Assembly (NCBI RefSeq): GCF_005938675.2
Contig: NZ_VCCH02000004.1
Span: 1-64,000, forward strand
Source: Mycobacterium sp. KBS0706
GTDB taxonomy: Bacteria > Pseudomonadota > Alphaproteobacteria > DSM-16000 > Inquilinaceae
Direction: 5' to 3'
DNA length: 64,000 nt
In this document: positions 43,112-51,651 of the stretch, one piece after another
How positions within the stretch are numbered: the first letter of the stretch is position 1
Layout: each line of letters begins with the position of its first letter
Program-made: the position numbers and the translations under genes
Notes under the pieces: generated by a model
The model's database searches: none
Seen by the model: the letters and a program-made list of their open reading frames with translations, nothing else
Told to the model about the DNA's origin: nothing

Positions 43112-43729
43112 ACGTCTTCACTCCATAGGCGGCCGAAGCCACCGTCGTTCACGGCCGAATGAGATCCCGGCCGGTCGGCCAAGTGAGCCGAAGCCAGTCA
43201 GATAGGCAACCTTCCGGCCGTCGCCTAGTCACCCGATGCGGATTCGACCGAAACTTGCGCGAGCGGGGGCGCAACGGCGCAAGCCGTAACCCGGCCGGAA
43301 TACGCGGATATCACCCCCGCATGCGCTTGGCGATATGCGGCACTGCCTGCGGGCGGAGGGCGCTGATGGATGGGCGGCACCCTGATTTTGCTCCGCTTTG
43401 ACGACCGATTCTGGTTTCAGATTCGCTTGATGGCGTTCGGCGACGCTTTCCGAAATTTGGTCACGGCCAAATCGGGGCTTCGCGAGATTCATCCTCAGAG
43501 ATCGCATTTTTGACACAGCTTCCGGTTTGAGTACCTCAACCCCAGGCATCAAGCCGCTCACAGCGATTTAAACGCTTATCCGCAAAATGCATGAGACATC
43601 GCCGTTCGGTTTCACATCGAAACCTATATGTAGACACGACGGAAATCTTATGATGATTCATGCAACGGTCATGTTTCTGAGTATTATGCCCATGGGCATA
43701 AGGTTTCCAGCATACGGGAGTAATCAATC
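43112..43729. other. Long non-coding gap upstream of RTX gene 1
   Basis: I see no convincing gene in these 618 bases. The left part should hold the csp leader and promoter. The right third (about 43560-43729) is much more AT-rich than the genome average, typical of a regulated promoter, and contains a perfect 18-base palindrome at 43684-43701. A 110-codon minus-strand frame at 43229-43561 has no recognisable domain and I do not call it. Confidence 0.6.
43684..43701. promoter_or_regulatory. 18-base perfect palindrome upstream of RTX gene 1
   Basis: ttatgcccatgggcataa reads the same on both strands. It ends 28 bases before the RTX start codon, near where the promoter or transcription start should be. 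It is a likely dimeric repressor or activator site. No other RTX gene in the window has this sequence upstream. Confidence 0.55.
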
Positions 43730-44764
43730 ATGACAAATCTGATCCTGGGAGGACTGGGCGACGACATCCTCGTCGGCGGCACGGGTGACGACCTGATCAT
43801 CGATCCCTGGGGCAACGACCGGATCAACGGCGACCTGGGCAACGACACCATCCGGGCGGGCGAAGGCAACGACGTCGCCAAGGGCGGCAGCGGCGACGAC
43901 AACGTCGATGGCGGCTCCGGCAACGACCTGATCCAGGGCAATGACGGCGCCGACACCCTGACGGGCAATCTCGGCGACGACACTGTCCGCGGCGGCGCCG
44001 GGGTCGACCACATCAACGGCGACCAGGGCAACGACACGGTCTATGGCGACGACGGCGACGACTTCGTCTTCGGCGGCCAGAACATCGACCATGTCTATGG
44101 CGGCGCCGGCAACGACCACGTCTTCGGCAGCGAGGGCAATGACGCCGTCTATGGCGGCCTGGGCAACGACGTCCTCGCCGGCGACAACGGCCGCGACACG
44201 GCCCGCACCGATGTCGGCGAAGGCAACGACAAGCTCTATGGCGACGCCGGCAACGACACCCTCATCAGCGGCGACGGCAAGGACTACCTCACCGGCGGCG
44301 CCGGCGACGACACCTTCCTGTTCCGCTTCCATGACCCGAAGGCGGGCTCGATCCAGGGCTACAGCAACGTCACGGATTTCGACCCGAGCCATGACAGCTT
44401 CGCCTTCGACGCCGCCGGCCTCGGCCGCGACGGCGTCGGCGCGAACTTCGTCGACAATGGCGACGGCACGTCTGGCGGCGCGGTGACGAGCTTCTTCAGC
44501 GGCGCTGCCGCCGATGCCCATGGCGAGGCCGCGGTGGTGATCACCGACAAGGGCTTCGCGTCGGCCGATGCCGCCGCCAAGGGGATCTCGGGCGAGACCG
44601 CCGGCGACATCATCGCCTATTACGACAGCGCGACCAGCACCGCCAACCTGGCCTATGTCACCTCGGCCGACCACGCGGACACCTTCGTCCATCTGACGAA
44701 TGTGCACAGCGTGGCCGACCTGGCGGCCCTCGGCCTGACGGCGTCCGACTTCACCTTCGTCTGA
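43730..44764 (+). CDS. RTX calcium-binding repeat protein 1
   Basis: 344 residues with no N-terminal signal peptide. Residues about 5-195 are tandem RTX nonapeptides of the GGxGxDxUx type (GGLGDDILVGGTGDDLI; GNDTIRAGEGNDVAKGGSGD), which fold as Ca2+-filled beta-roll. The C-terminal 140 residues are non-repeat and end with ADLAALGLTASDFTFV, a hydrophobic, acidic type I secretion signal. No enzyme domain is seen. It is likely exported by the ATPase/HlyD pair at 55.8-58.9 kb or a similar system. It differs in its C-terminus from the other two RTX proteins here. Confidence 0.88.
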   Translation: MTNLILGGLGDDILVGGTGDDLIIDPWGNDRINGDLGNDTIRAGEGNDVAKGGSGDDNVDGGSGNDLIQGNDGADTLTGNLGDDTVRGGAGVDHINGDQGNDTVYGDDGDDFVFGGQNIDHVYGGAGNDHVFGSEGNDAVYGGLGNDVLAGDNGRDTARTDVGEGNDKLYGDAGNDTLISGDGKDYLTGGAGDDTFLFRFHDPKAGSIQGYSNVTDFDPSHDSFAFDAAGLGRDGVGANFVDNGDGTSGGAVTSFFSGAAADAHGEAAVVITDKGFASADAAAKGISGETAGDIIAYYDSATSTANLAYVTSADHADTFVHLTNVHSVADLAALGLTASDFTFV

Positions 44765-44785
44765 TCCGGACCTCCGGCAGAATCG

Positions 44786-44817
44786 CGCCCCGCCGCTTGC
44801 GGCGGGGCGTTTCTTTT
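44786..44817. terminator. Terminator between convergent RTX gene 1 and yghU
   Basis: An 11-base GC stem (44786-44796 with 44799-44809) with a tight turn is followed by tttctttt. It is strong for the plus strand. On the minus strand it also follows yghU but lacks a good T-run. Confidence 0.85.
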
Positions 44818-44822
44818 GGCGG

Positions 44823-45692
44823 CTAGCCCTGGAGCTTGTCCTGGGTCCGGGTCGCGAAGTCGCCGGCATCGTGACGCTCGTGCAGCTGCTCCGACGGGTC
44901 GCCGCTGAGGCGGTTGACGATGCGGCCGCGCTTCACCGCCGGCCGGGCGTCGATCGCCTTGGCCCAGCGCTGCACGTGCTTGTAGCTCTGCACGTCCAGG
45001 AACTCCGCCGCGCCATAGGCCCGGCCCAGGGCCAGGCCGCCGAACCAGGGCCAGTTCGCCATGTCGGCGATGGTGTATTCGCCGCCGGCGACGTATTCGG
45101 TCTCGGCCAGGCGGCGGTCGAGCACGTCGAGCAGGCGCTTGGCCTCCATGGCATAGCGGTTGATGGCGTATTCGATCTTGGTCGGGGCATAGGCGTAGAA
45201 ATGGCCGAAACCGCCGCCGAGGAAAGGCGCGCTGCCCATCTGCCAGAACAGCCAGGACAGCGTCTCGGCGCGGGCCGGGCCGGATTTCGGCAGGAAGGCG
45301 CCGAACTTCTCGGCGAGATGGACCAGGATGGCGCCGGATTCGAAGATCCGGATCGGGGTCGGGCCGCTGCGGTCGAGCAGCGCCGGGATCTTGGAGTTCG
45401 GGTTGATGTCGACGAAGCCGCTGCCGAACTGGTCGCCGTCGCCGATCCGGATCGGCCAGGCGTCGTATTCGGCGCCGCTGTGGCCGGCCGCCAGCAGCTC
45501 CTCGAACAGGATCGTGACCTTCTGGCCGTTAGGCGTCGCCAGCGAGTAGAGCTGGAAGGGATGGCGGCCGACCGGCAGCGCCTTGTCATGCGTCGGGCCG
45601 GCGATCGGGCGGTTGATGCTGGCGAACTGGCCGCCGCTCGCCTTGTCCCAGGCCCAGACAGTCGGCGGCACGTACTCGGACGAATTGCTCAT
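44823..45692 (-). CDS. yghU: Glutathione transferase-like disulfide-bond oxidoreductase YghU
   Basis: 289 residues. The long N-terminal extension (YVPPTVWAWDKASGGQFASI, RPIAGPTHDKALPVGRHPFQ) before the thioredoxin domain is the mark of YghU-type Nu-class glutathione transferases. LYSLATPNGQKVTILFEELL holds the Thr-Pro-Asn active-site turn, and NPNSKIPALLDRSG and RIFESGAILVHLAEKFG bind glutathione. Nu-class proteins bind two glutathiones and reduce disulfides or peroxides. It is convergent with RTX gene 1. Confidence 0.93.
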   Translation of the reverse strand: MSNSSEYVPPTVWAWDKASGGQFASINRPIAGPTHDKALPVGRHPFQLYSLATPNGQKVTILFEELLAAGHSGAEYDAWPIRIGDGDQFGSGFVDINPNSKIPALLDRSGPTPIRIFESGAILVHLAEKFGAFLPKSGPARAETLSWLFWQMGSAPFLGGGFGHFYAYAPTKIEYAINRYAMEAKRLLDVLDRRLAETEYVAGGEYTIADMANWPWFGGLALGRAYGAAEFLDVQSYKHVQRWAKAIDARPAVKRGRIVNRLSGDPSEQLHERHDAGDFATRTQDKLQG

Positions 45693-45795
45693 CTCATGGC
45701 TCCCGGTGGGGCGGAGAGGGAATCGCGGCGTTCAATGGAACTTCGACCCTAGACCGCCATTGCCGCGGAATGAAGCGTTTCCGTTGCCATCACGT

Positions 45796-46353
45796 TCATG
45801 GTCTGGGTTTGTTCCGTTCACAGGGCGAGGCCGGCGCGTGGTCGGCGGCGGTGTAGCGCAGCAGCAGGCGCTGCAGCCGGCCGCGGCTGCCATCGGCGGA
45901 GAAGTCGACCGCGGTCAGCGCCACCTGGGCCGAAGGAAAGCGCCACAGCCGTGTCACCAGGCCGGATTCGACCACACAGTTCTCGGCCGGCGGGCCGAGC
46001 CGGGCGTGCAGGTCGTTGACGAAGGATTGCAGCTCGTCCGGGCCGGGGATCGGCGAGCGCCGCTCGAACAGGATCTGGACCAGCCGGCCGTTCTTGCGCG
46101 CCAACTCCGGCACCAGGTCGAAGGCGATGCCGCCGACCACCACGTTCTGCACCATGCGCTCTGCATAGAGCGGCCCGAAATCCCAGGGCGGCGACAGCGG
46201 CACGGCCTGCGGCAGGGCGGAGTCGACCTGCTCGGCGGTCATGCCCCAGGAGAGCTTGTCCCAGCCGCGGATATCGGTCTCCACGGCAAAGGCATGGGAC
46301 GAGAGGGAAAGCCAGGCCAGGGCCGACGACAGCGCCAGGCCGAGGCGCCTCAT
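45796..46353 (-). CDS. Exported protein, function unknown
   Basis: 185 residues from ATG 46351-46353. A signal peptide (LGLALSSALAWLSLSSHAFA) is followed by ETDIRGWDKLSWGMTAEQVD, reminiscent of periplasmic proteins with a 'WGMTxxEV' motif. The middle has QNVVVGGIAFDLVPELARKN and QSFVNDLHARLGPP. One lone Cys follows the motif NCVVESG and one lies at the C-terminus. I cannot name a family. It overlaps the small membrane gene upstream by four bases, so it is the last gene of the rlmN operon. Confidence 0.75.
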   Translation of the reverse strand: MRRLGLALSSALAWLSLSSHAFAVETDIRGWDKLSWGMTAEQVDSALPQAVPLSPPWDFGPLYAERMVQNVVVGGIAFDLVPELARKNGRLVQILFERRSPIPGPDELQSFVNDLHARLGPPAENCVVESGLVTRLWRFPSAQVALTAVDFSADGSRGRLQRLLLRYTAADHAPASPCERNKPRP

Positions 46354-46619
46354 CCCCGGTGGACGACATGCGGCCGCGGCCCGTCGATGCGCGGCCAGCG
46401 GATGAAGGCGATGACCCAGAGCACGATGACGTCGAGATAGGGCACCAGGAGCAGGATCGACCACAGCGGCGTCACCCGCGCCTTAACCAGCGCATAGGCG
46501 GCGAAGCTCATCAGCAGCACGATGTAGATGCCGATGATCAGGTTGGTGCCCCAATGCGGGAAGGTCGCCATCCAGCCGGGGCCGTAGAAGGACGACAGCG
46601 CCTCGAGCACATCGCTCAT
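46350..46619 (-). CDS. Small two-helix membrane protein A
   Basis: 89 residues: first helix LIIGIYIVLLMSFAAYALV, a short basic turn KARVTPL, second helix WSILLLVPYLDVIVLWVIAF, then IRWPRIDG. It is paralogous to the next gene: both share the turn-W-x-LL-x-LVP-x12-RWP pattern. Not recognised. It overlaps both neighbours by four bases (ATGA), so translation is coupled. Confidence 0.75.
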   Translation of the reverse strand: MSDVLEALSSFYGPGWMATFPHWGTNLIIGIYIVLLMSFAAYALVKARVTPLWSILLLVPYLDVIVLWVIAFIRWPRIDGPRPHVVHRG

Positions 46620-46834
46620 CGCTGGCCCTCCCCCAGCGCCGCCACCGACGGCCAGCGCCGGAACAGCAGCACGGCGAAGACCAGCATGACGCCGACATGC
46701 GGCACCAGCGCCAGCAGGGCCCAGCTGCGGGCCAGGCCGGCGCGGGCGAGCATGCGGGCCAGCGCCGGCATCGCCAGCAGGGCGAAGAGCAGCGCCCAGG
46801 CGCCCGGGGTCTGGAAGAATTCGGCGAGGGTCAT
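46616..46834 (-). CDS. Small two-helix membrane protein B
   Basis: 72 residues: PGAWALLFALLAMPALARML, basic turn ARAGLARS, WALLALVPHVGVMLVFAVLL, then FRRWPSV. Same layout as protein A, a diverged tandem copy. It starts 7 bases after the rlmN stop. Together A and B may form a heterodimer; the function is unknown. Confidence 0.72.
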   Translation of the reverse strand: MTLAEFFQTPGAWALLFALLAMPALARMLARAGLARSWALLALVPHVGVMLVFAVLLFRRWPSVAALGEGQR

Positions 46835-46841
46835 GCAGCGA

Positions 46842-47987
46842 TCAGTGCGCGGCGGCCGCGGCGGCGGCGCGGGCCGAGGCGCGCTGGCGCACGCTGTCCG
46901 ACTTCAACTGGCCACAGGCGGCGAGGATGTCGCTGCCGCGCGGCGTCCGGATCGGGCTGGCGTAGCCGGCCTCCATCAGGATGTCGGCGAAGCGGTCGAT
47001 CGCCTCCGGCGTCGAGCATTCGAAGGGCGCGCCCGGCCAGGGGTTGAAGGGGATCAGGTTCATCTTGGCCGGGATGCCCTTGAGGATGCGCACCAGCTGG
47101 CGGGCATCGGCCGGGGTGTCGTTGACGTCCTTCAGCATCACATATTCGAAGGTGATGCGGCGGGCGTTGTTGACGCCGGGGTATTCGCGGCAGGCGTCCA
47201 GCAGTTCCCTGACCGGGTACTTCTTGTTGATCGGCACGATCTGGTCGCGCAGCTCGTCGGTCACCGCATGCAGCGACACCGCCAGGTTGACGCCCAGCTC
47301 CTCGCCGCAGCGCTTCATCATCGGCACCACGCCGGCGGTCGACAGGGTGATGCGGCGGCGCGACAGGGCGATGCCCTCCGGGTCCATTACCAGCTTCAGC
47401 GCGCGCTTGACGTTCTCGAAATTGTACAGCGGCTCGCCCATGCCCATCATGACGATGTTGGTGAGCTGGCGGTCGTCCCCTTCCCGCCCCCAATCCTCCA
47501 GGATGTCGCGGGCCAGCATGACCTGGCTGACGATCTCCGACGCCTCGAGGTTACGCACCAGGCGCTGGGTGCCGGTGTGGCAGAACTTGCAGGTCAGGGT
47601 GCAACCGACCTGGGAGGAAACGCAGAGCGTGCCGCGATCCTCCTCCGGGATGTGCACCGATTCGATCTCCTGCCCGTCTTCCATCCGGGCCAGCCATTTG
47701 CGGGTGCCGTCAAAGGATTGCTGCTGCCGCACCACCTGCAGCCGGTCGAGGGCGTAGCCGTCCGCCAGCTTGGCGCGCAGGCCCTTGGCCATGTCGCTCA
47801 TCGCCTGGAAGTCGGTGGCGCCACGCTTGTAGATCCAGCCGAACAGCTGGCGCGCGCGGAATGCCGGCTCGCCCAGAGCCGCCAGCGTCTCCGCCAGCTC
47901 GGCACGGTCGAGCCCGACCAGGTTGATGCGGCCGTCGGCGCGGGGCGCGGGCGGCGCGAAGGTGGTGGCGTGCGTTTCGATACCCAT
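46842..47987 (-). CDS. rlmN: Dual-specificity 23S rRNA/tRNA adenine-C2 methyltransferase RlmN
   Basis: 381 residues from ATG 47985-47987 ([10 protein letters not shown]). The radical-SAM cluster motif CTLTCKFC has Cys129, Cys133 and Cys136. The near C-terminal Cys358 (ILAACGQL) is the methyl-carrying residue. [14 protein letters not shown] and [10 protein letters not shown] are typical. It methylates A2503 of 23S rRNA and A37 of some tRNAs, aiding translation accuracy. The Ala-rich tail ([13 protein letters not shown]) is an alpha-proteobacterial trait. Small membrane proteins follow. Confidence 0.97.
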   Translation of the reverse strand: MGIETHATTFAPPAPRADGRINLVGLDRAELAETLAALGEPAFRARQLFGWIYKRGATDFQAMSDMAKGLRAKLADGYALDRLQVVRQQQSFDGTRKWLARMEDGQEIESVHIPEEDRGTLCVSSQVGCTLTCKFCHTGTQRLVRNLEASEIVSQVMLARDILEDWGREGDDRQLTNIVMMGMGEPLYNFENVKRALKLVMDPEGIALSRRRITLSTAGVVPMMKRCGEELGVNLAVSLHAVTDELRDQIVPINKKYPVRELLDACREYPGVNNARRITFEYVMLKDVNDTPADARQLVRILKGIPAKMNLIPFNPWPGAPFECSTPEAIDRFADILMEAGYASPIRTPRGSDILAACGQLKSDSVRQRASARAAAAAAAH

Positions 47988-48064
47988 CGGGACCTCCGGA
48001 GGACCCACAAATGGCGACGGCCCCTCCCCGAGGGAAGGGGCCGCGCATTGTAAAGAACTTGCGG

Positions 48065-48601
48065 TCAGGCGCCGCAGGCTTTGTTGATCTCGCCCAGCGC
48101 CGCCGAGATGCCGGCGAGGGAGAAGGTGTAGTTGGTGCCGGTGCCGCGCGAGGAGGTGGCCTTGACCGTCATGGTCGAGCCGCCCTTCATCGCGTTGACC
48201 AGCGCGTCATCCGCCGCGGCGTCGCGCGACCAGGCGGTGTTGCCGTCGGTGAACAGCTGGAAGTTCTTGCCGCCGATCGTCAGGGTGACATCGGCTCCCG
48301 ACTTCAGCGTGTAGCCGACCTGCAGGCTGACCACGTTCTTCTGCTTCTCCGCCGGCCGGTTGGTGACCAGGATGAAGACGTCGCCGTGGCGGACATTGGC
48401 CGGCTCGGACTTGGTCGGCTTGCTGGCGATGTAGCAGGCCTTGCCGCCGTTCTCGCTGAACTGGAAGGCGTGCCAGTCGCGGCTGGAGGAGATGTATTGC
48501 ACGTTCTGCGCCGAGGCCGCGCCCGGCACGGCGACGCCGGCCGCGACGGCAAGGCCGGCCAGGGCACCGAGGACAAACTTGCGAGGACGGGTTCTCAGCA
48601 T
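48065..48601 (-). CDS. Invasion-associated locus B (IalB) family protein
   Basis: 178 residues from ATG 48599-48601. A signal peptide ([20 protein letters not shown]) is followed by the IalB core: [51 protein letters not shown] and [20 protein letters not shown]. It is periplasmic. IalB in Bartonella aids erythrocyte entry, but in free-living relatives the family is widespread and probably has a housekeeping envelope role. Confidence 0.88.
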   Translation of the reverse strand: MLRTRPRKFVLGALAGLAVAAGVAVPGAASAQNVQYISSSRDWHAFQFSENGGKACYIASKPTKSEPANVRHGDVFILVTNRPAEKQKNVVSLQVGYTLKSGADVTLTIGGKNFQLFTDGNTAWSRDAAADDALVNAMKGGSTMTVKATSSRGTGTNYTFSLAGISAALGEINKACGA

Positions 48602-48941
48602 AGCGCCACTCTGGATTCGGGGTTGCAAGGCTGGACGACGCGGCCCGATGCGACCCCACGACATACATGGATTTATGCGCGACGGGAACCACCCGAACGC
48701 ATACTGCGTTGTCGATCCCGTCGGATCGGCTGCCTAGCGCAGCGCGACGGCACTATCCCCTGCAGGCGCAAGCGGCAGCGGCCCCTCCCGCAAGGCGCAG
48801 GAGAGGCGAAGCACCAGCCGATCGAGGATGCGCGCCGCCTGCTCGGCATCGGCCTGATCGGGGTCGAGATCGGGTGCTCTGAAAAGCTCTCGCAATGCGC
48901 ATGACGGCCCGGGCGCGTCCTGCGTCCGGGCCGTCCGGGTT
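48602..48941. other. Non-coding stretch between IalB gene and RTX gene 2
   Basis: 340 bases without a supported gene. Its left part is the IalB leader and promoter. The middle has a GC-rich imperfect palindromic patch around 48771-48810 that resembles the intergenic repeat at 8580-8640 (a 'cccctcccgcaaggcgcaggagagg'-like run), suggesting a diverged copy. At 48904-48934 acggcccgg pairs with ccgggccgt, a hairpin placed to end RTX gene 2 on the minus strand. Confidence 0.5.
48904..48934 (-). terminator. Hairpin after RTX gene 2
   Basis: acggcccgg (48904-48912) pairs exactly with ccgggccgt (48926-48934). It lies eight bases past the RTX gene 2 stop on the minus strand. No long T-run follows, so it may be a weak or Rho-aided terminator. 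Confidence 0.55.
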
Positions 48942-51235
48942 TCAGAGCACGAAGTCCGCCGCGGTCAGCGCATGGTCGGAGTAGACGGTGATGATCGAAT
49001 CCGGGCTCTTGTCGCCGTTGGCGTCGAGATAGACGCCCTGGCGGCCGTCACCGAAATCCACCACCCGAAGCTGACCGGCGACGCCAGTGAAGCCGCCGGT
49101 GCCGAAGGTGAACGCGGTATCGCCATTGTCGGGATTGCCGTCAGCGTCGATGCCGGACAGGTCGATCCTGTCGCCGGTGGCGAAGTCCGCGATCGTGTCC
49201 TTGCCCGACGCGGCCACGGTGCTTTCGGCGACGTTGCTGTAGGTGAAGACGTCGTTGCCGGCCCCGCCCTTCAGCAGGTCGGCTCCGGCCGCCCCGGCGA
49301 TGACGTCGTTGCCGGCCCCGCCCCAGAGGGTGTTGTTGCCGGCGTCGCCGCCGAGATTGTCGGCGAAGGCGGAGCCGACCACCTGCTCGACCCCGGCCAG
49401 CGTGTCGCCTTGGGCATCGCCGCCGGTGCCGGTGCCGGCCTGGAGGCTGATGGTCACGGCCCCGGCGGAATGGCTGTAATCCGCGGTGTCGATGCCGGCG
49501 CCGCCGGTGATGGTGTCGGCCCCGGCCCCGGCCTCGATGAAGTCGTTGCCGTCGCCGCCGTCGATCTCGTCATGGCCGCTGCCGCCACGAATCGTGTCGT
49601 CGCCGGCGTCACCGAAGATCAGGCCGTCGTCGCTGCCGCCATCGATCGAGTCGTTGCCGATGCCGCCATGGATGGTGTCGATCCCGGCGCCGCCGACGAG
49701 ACGGTCGTTGCCGGCGCCGCCGTCGAGATTGTCGTCGCCGGCCTCGCCGGAGAGACTGTCGTCGCCGCCATTGCCGACGATGGTGTCGTTGCCGAGCTCG
49801 CCGCCGATGATGTTGCGCGCGTCGCTGCCGGTGAGCTGGTCGTTCTGGCTCGAGCCGTAGAGATTCTCGATATTGGTCAGCGTGTCGCCCTCGGCGTCGC
49901 CACCGGAGGCGGTGTTGGCCAGCAGGTTGACGATCACCCCGGCCGCCGAGCCCTGGTAGTTGGCGAAATCCGAGCCGTCGCCGGCGCCGCCGTCGAACGC
50001 ATTGGCGTCCGCGCCGCCGTAGATGTGGTCCGCGGCAGCGGTGCCGGTGATGTTCTCGATGCCGGTGAAGGTGTCGCCCTCGGCATCGCCGCCGGTGCCG
50101 GTGCCCGCCGCCAGGTCGATCGTGACACCGGCCACCGAGGCCGAATAGGTCGCCCAATCGATGCCGTCGCCGCCGTCGAGGGCATCGGCCCCCGCGCCGC
50201 CGATCAGCGTGTCCAGGCCGCATGGCCCTGGAGCGAGTCATTGCCGTCTCCCCCATCCAGGGTGTCGCCGCCGTCCAGGCCCCAGAGCGTGTTGTCACCG
50301 GCGTCGCCGGTCAGCGCGTCGCCGAAGGCGGTACCGTACAGGCCCTCGATGCCGGCAAAGGTGTCTCCGGCGGCATCGCCCCCGCTCACGAAGCCGGTGG
50401 CGAGGTTGATCGAGATGGCGGCCGTCGAGTTCCAGTAGTTGGCGATGTCGAGGCCGGCTCCGCCATCGAGCGCGTCCGCGCCGGCGCCGCCGACGAGGAA
50501 ATCGTTTCCGTCCCCGCCGGAGAGCGTGTCGGCGCCGTCCAGCCCGACGAGGTCGTTCGCGCCGGCGTCGCCGGTCAGCGTGTCGGCGAAGTTGGTGCCA
50601 CGGAGGAACTCGATGTTGGTGAGCGTATCGCCCGCCGCCGCCCCGCCGGTGACGCCGGTCTGCAGATTCACGATGACCCCGGAGGCCAGGACCTCCAGAT
50701 CATAGGCGACGCCGTCATTGCCGGCGCCGCCGTCGATGGTGTCGGCGCCGGGCCCGCCGACCAGGACGTCGTCGCCATCGCCACCGGACAGCGAGTCGTT
50801 GCCTTCGCTGCCATGAAAGAAGTTCGGCCCGGCGTCGCCGATCAGCACGTCATTGAAATTGGTGCCGATCACATTCTCGATGCTGATCAGCGTGTCGCCC
50901 GCCGCCTGGCCGCCGACCACGCCGGTCGCCAAGTTCACGGTGACGGCGGCGTTCTGCGGCTCGAGGCCGTAATTGACGGCATCGATCCCGGCGCCGCCAT
51001 CGAGCGTATCCGAGCCCAGGCCGCCGGCGATGATGTCGTCCCCATCTCCACCGTTCACGGTGTCGTTGCCGTCGGCTCCATTGAGCGCATCGTCGTTGCC
51101 GCCGAGGCCGTTGATGGTGTCGTTGCCGTCGGCTCCATTGAGCGCATCGTCGTTGCCGCCGAGGCCGTTGATGGTGTCGTCGGTCGCGGTGCCGAGCAGG
51201 TCGTCGGCCCCTTCGGTGCCGTTGATGATCGCCAT
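48942..51235 (-). pseudogene. RTX calcium-binding repeat protein 2, frameshifted
   Basis: One RTX gene read in two frames. The first part runs from ATG 51235 ([20 protein letters not shown]) to a stop at 50204. Reading on in another frame from about 50217 restores a continuous RTX protein to the stop at 48942. The break is in ccatgcggcctgg, where one G fewer than expected turns [10 protein letters not shown] into HAAWTR-stop; the total is one base short of 765 codons. Both parts have dense GGxGxDxUx repeats, and the end (ITVYSDHALTAADFVL) is nearly identical to RTX protein 3. It is either a recent pseudogene or a sequence error at the G-run; a slippage product is less likely. Confidence 0.75.
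51061..51174. repeat. Exact 57-base tandem duplication in RTX gene 2
   Basis: The unit at 51061-51117 is repeated exactly at 51118-51174. It adds 19 residues ([19 protein letters not shown]) to the N-terminal RTX region. Perfect identity implies a very recent slippage event. It is in frame, two nonapeptides plus one residue per unit. Confidence 0.95.
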
Positions 51236-51651
51236 TCTGTGCTTCTCCGTCGAAATCAGCGTTGCTGTCACGGGATCAGGGACTCCGTGCATTGCCGGAG
51301 AATGCGGCCCTGGACCCTCCCTCACGACCTGTTTGCTTTGGAACGTTCCCACCGGCGTGGGCAGCCTTGCCTGAAAAGCACTCCCCGGGATCGAGGACTA
51401 AACAAAAATGTCAAGTCAGGCAGGACCAACCGCCTATCAAGTCAATTCATTAACAAATGCGGAAGTATTAGAAAACATTTTTGTCGGAATTCTCAATGAA
51501 ATCCTGAATTCAACAAAAATTTCGGGAACAGAGTCAGCATGGATTGCGGCAAAATATTTGGAGAACAAGCACAATTTTTGATTATCATTTTATAAATCCT
51601 GAACGATGGAACAAGGCCGGGCGCCCCTGGGAGCGCCCGGCCCGGGAAACG
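51236..51651. other. AT-rich promoter gap between RTX genes 2 and 3
   Basis: 416 bases with no gene. About 51400-51600 is strikingly AT-rich for this genome and should contain the RTX gene 2 promoter on the minus strand. A stem at 51615-51642 ends RTX gene 3. No clear palindrome like those upstream of RTX gene 1 or the LacI gene is seen. Confidence 0.6.
51615..51642 (-). terminator. Terminator of RTX gene 3
   Basis: ggccgggcgc (51615-51624) and gcgcccggcc (51633-51642) form a perfect 10-base stem with an 8-base loop. It lies 9 bases after the RTX gene 3 stop on the minus strand and is followed by cttgttcc. Confidence 0.75.

Noticed and set aside
43229..43561. 110-codon minus-strand frame upstream of the cold-shock gene
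   Set aside because: No domain, no good ribosome site, and half of it lies in repeat-poor intergenic DNA with unusual codon use. I could not support it.
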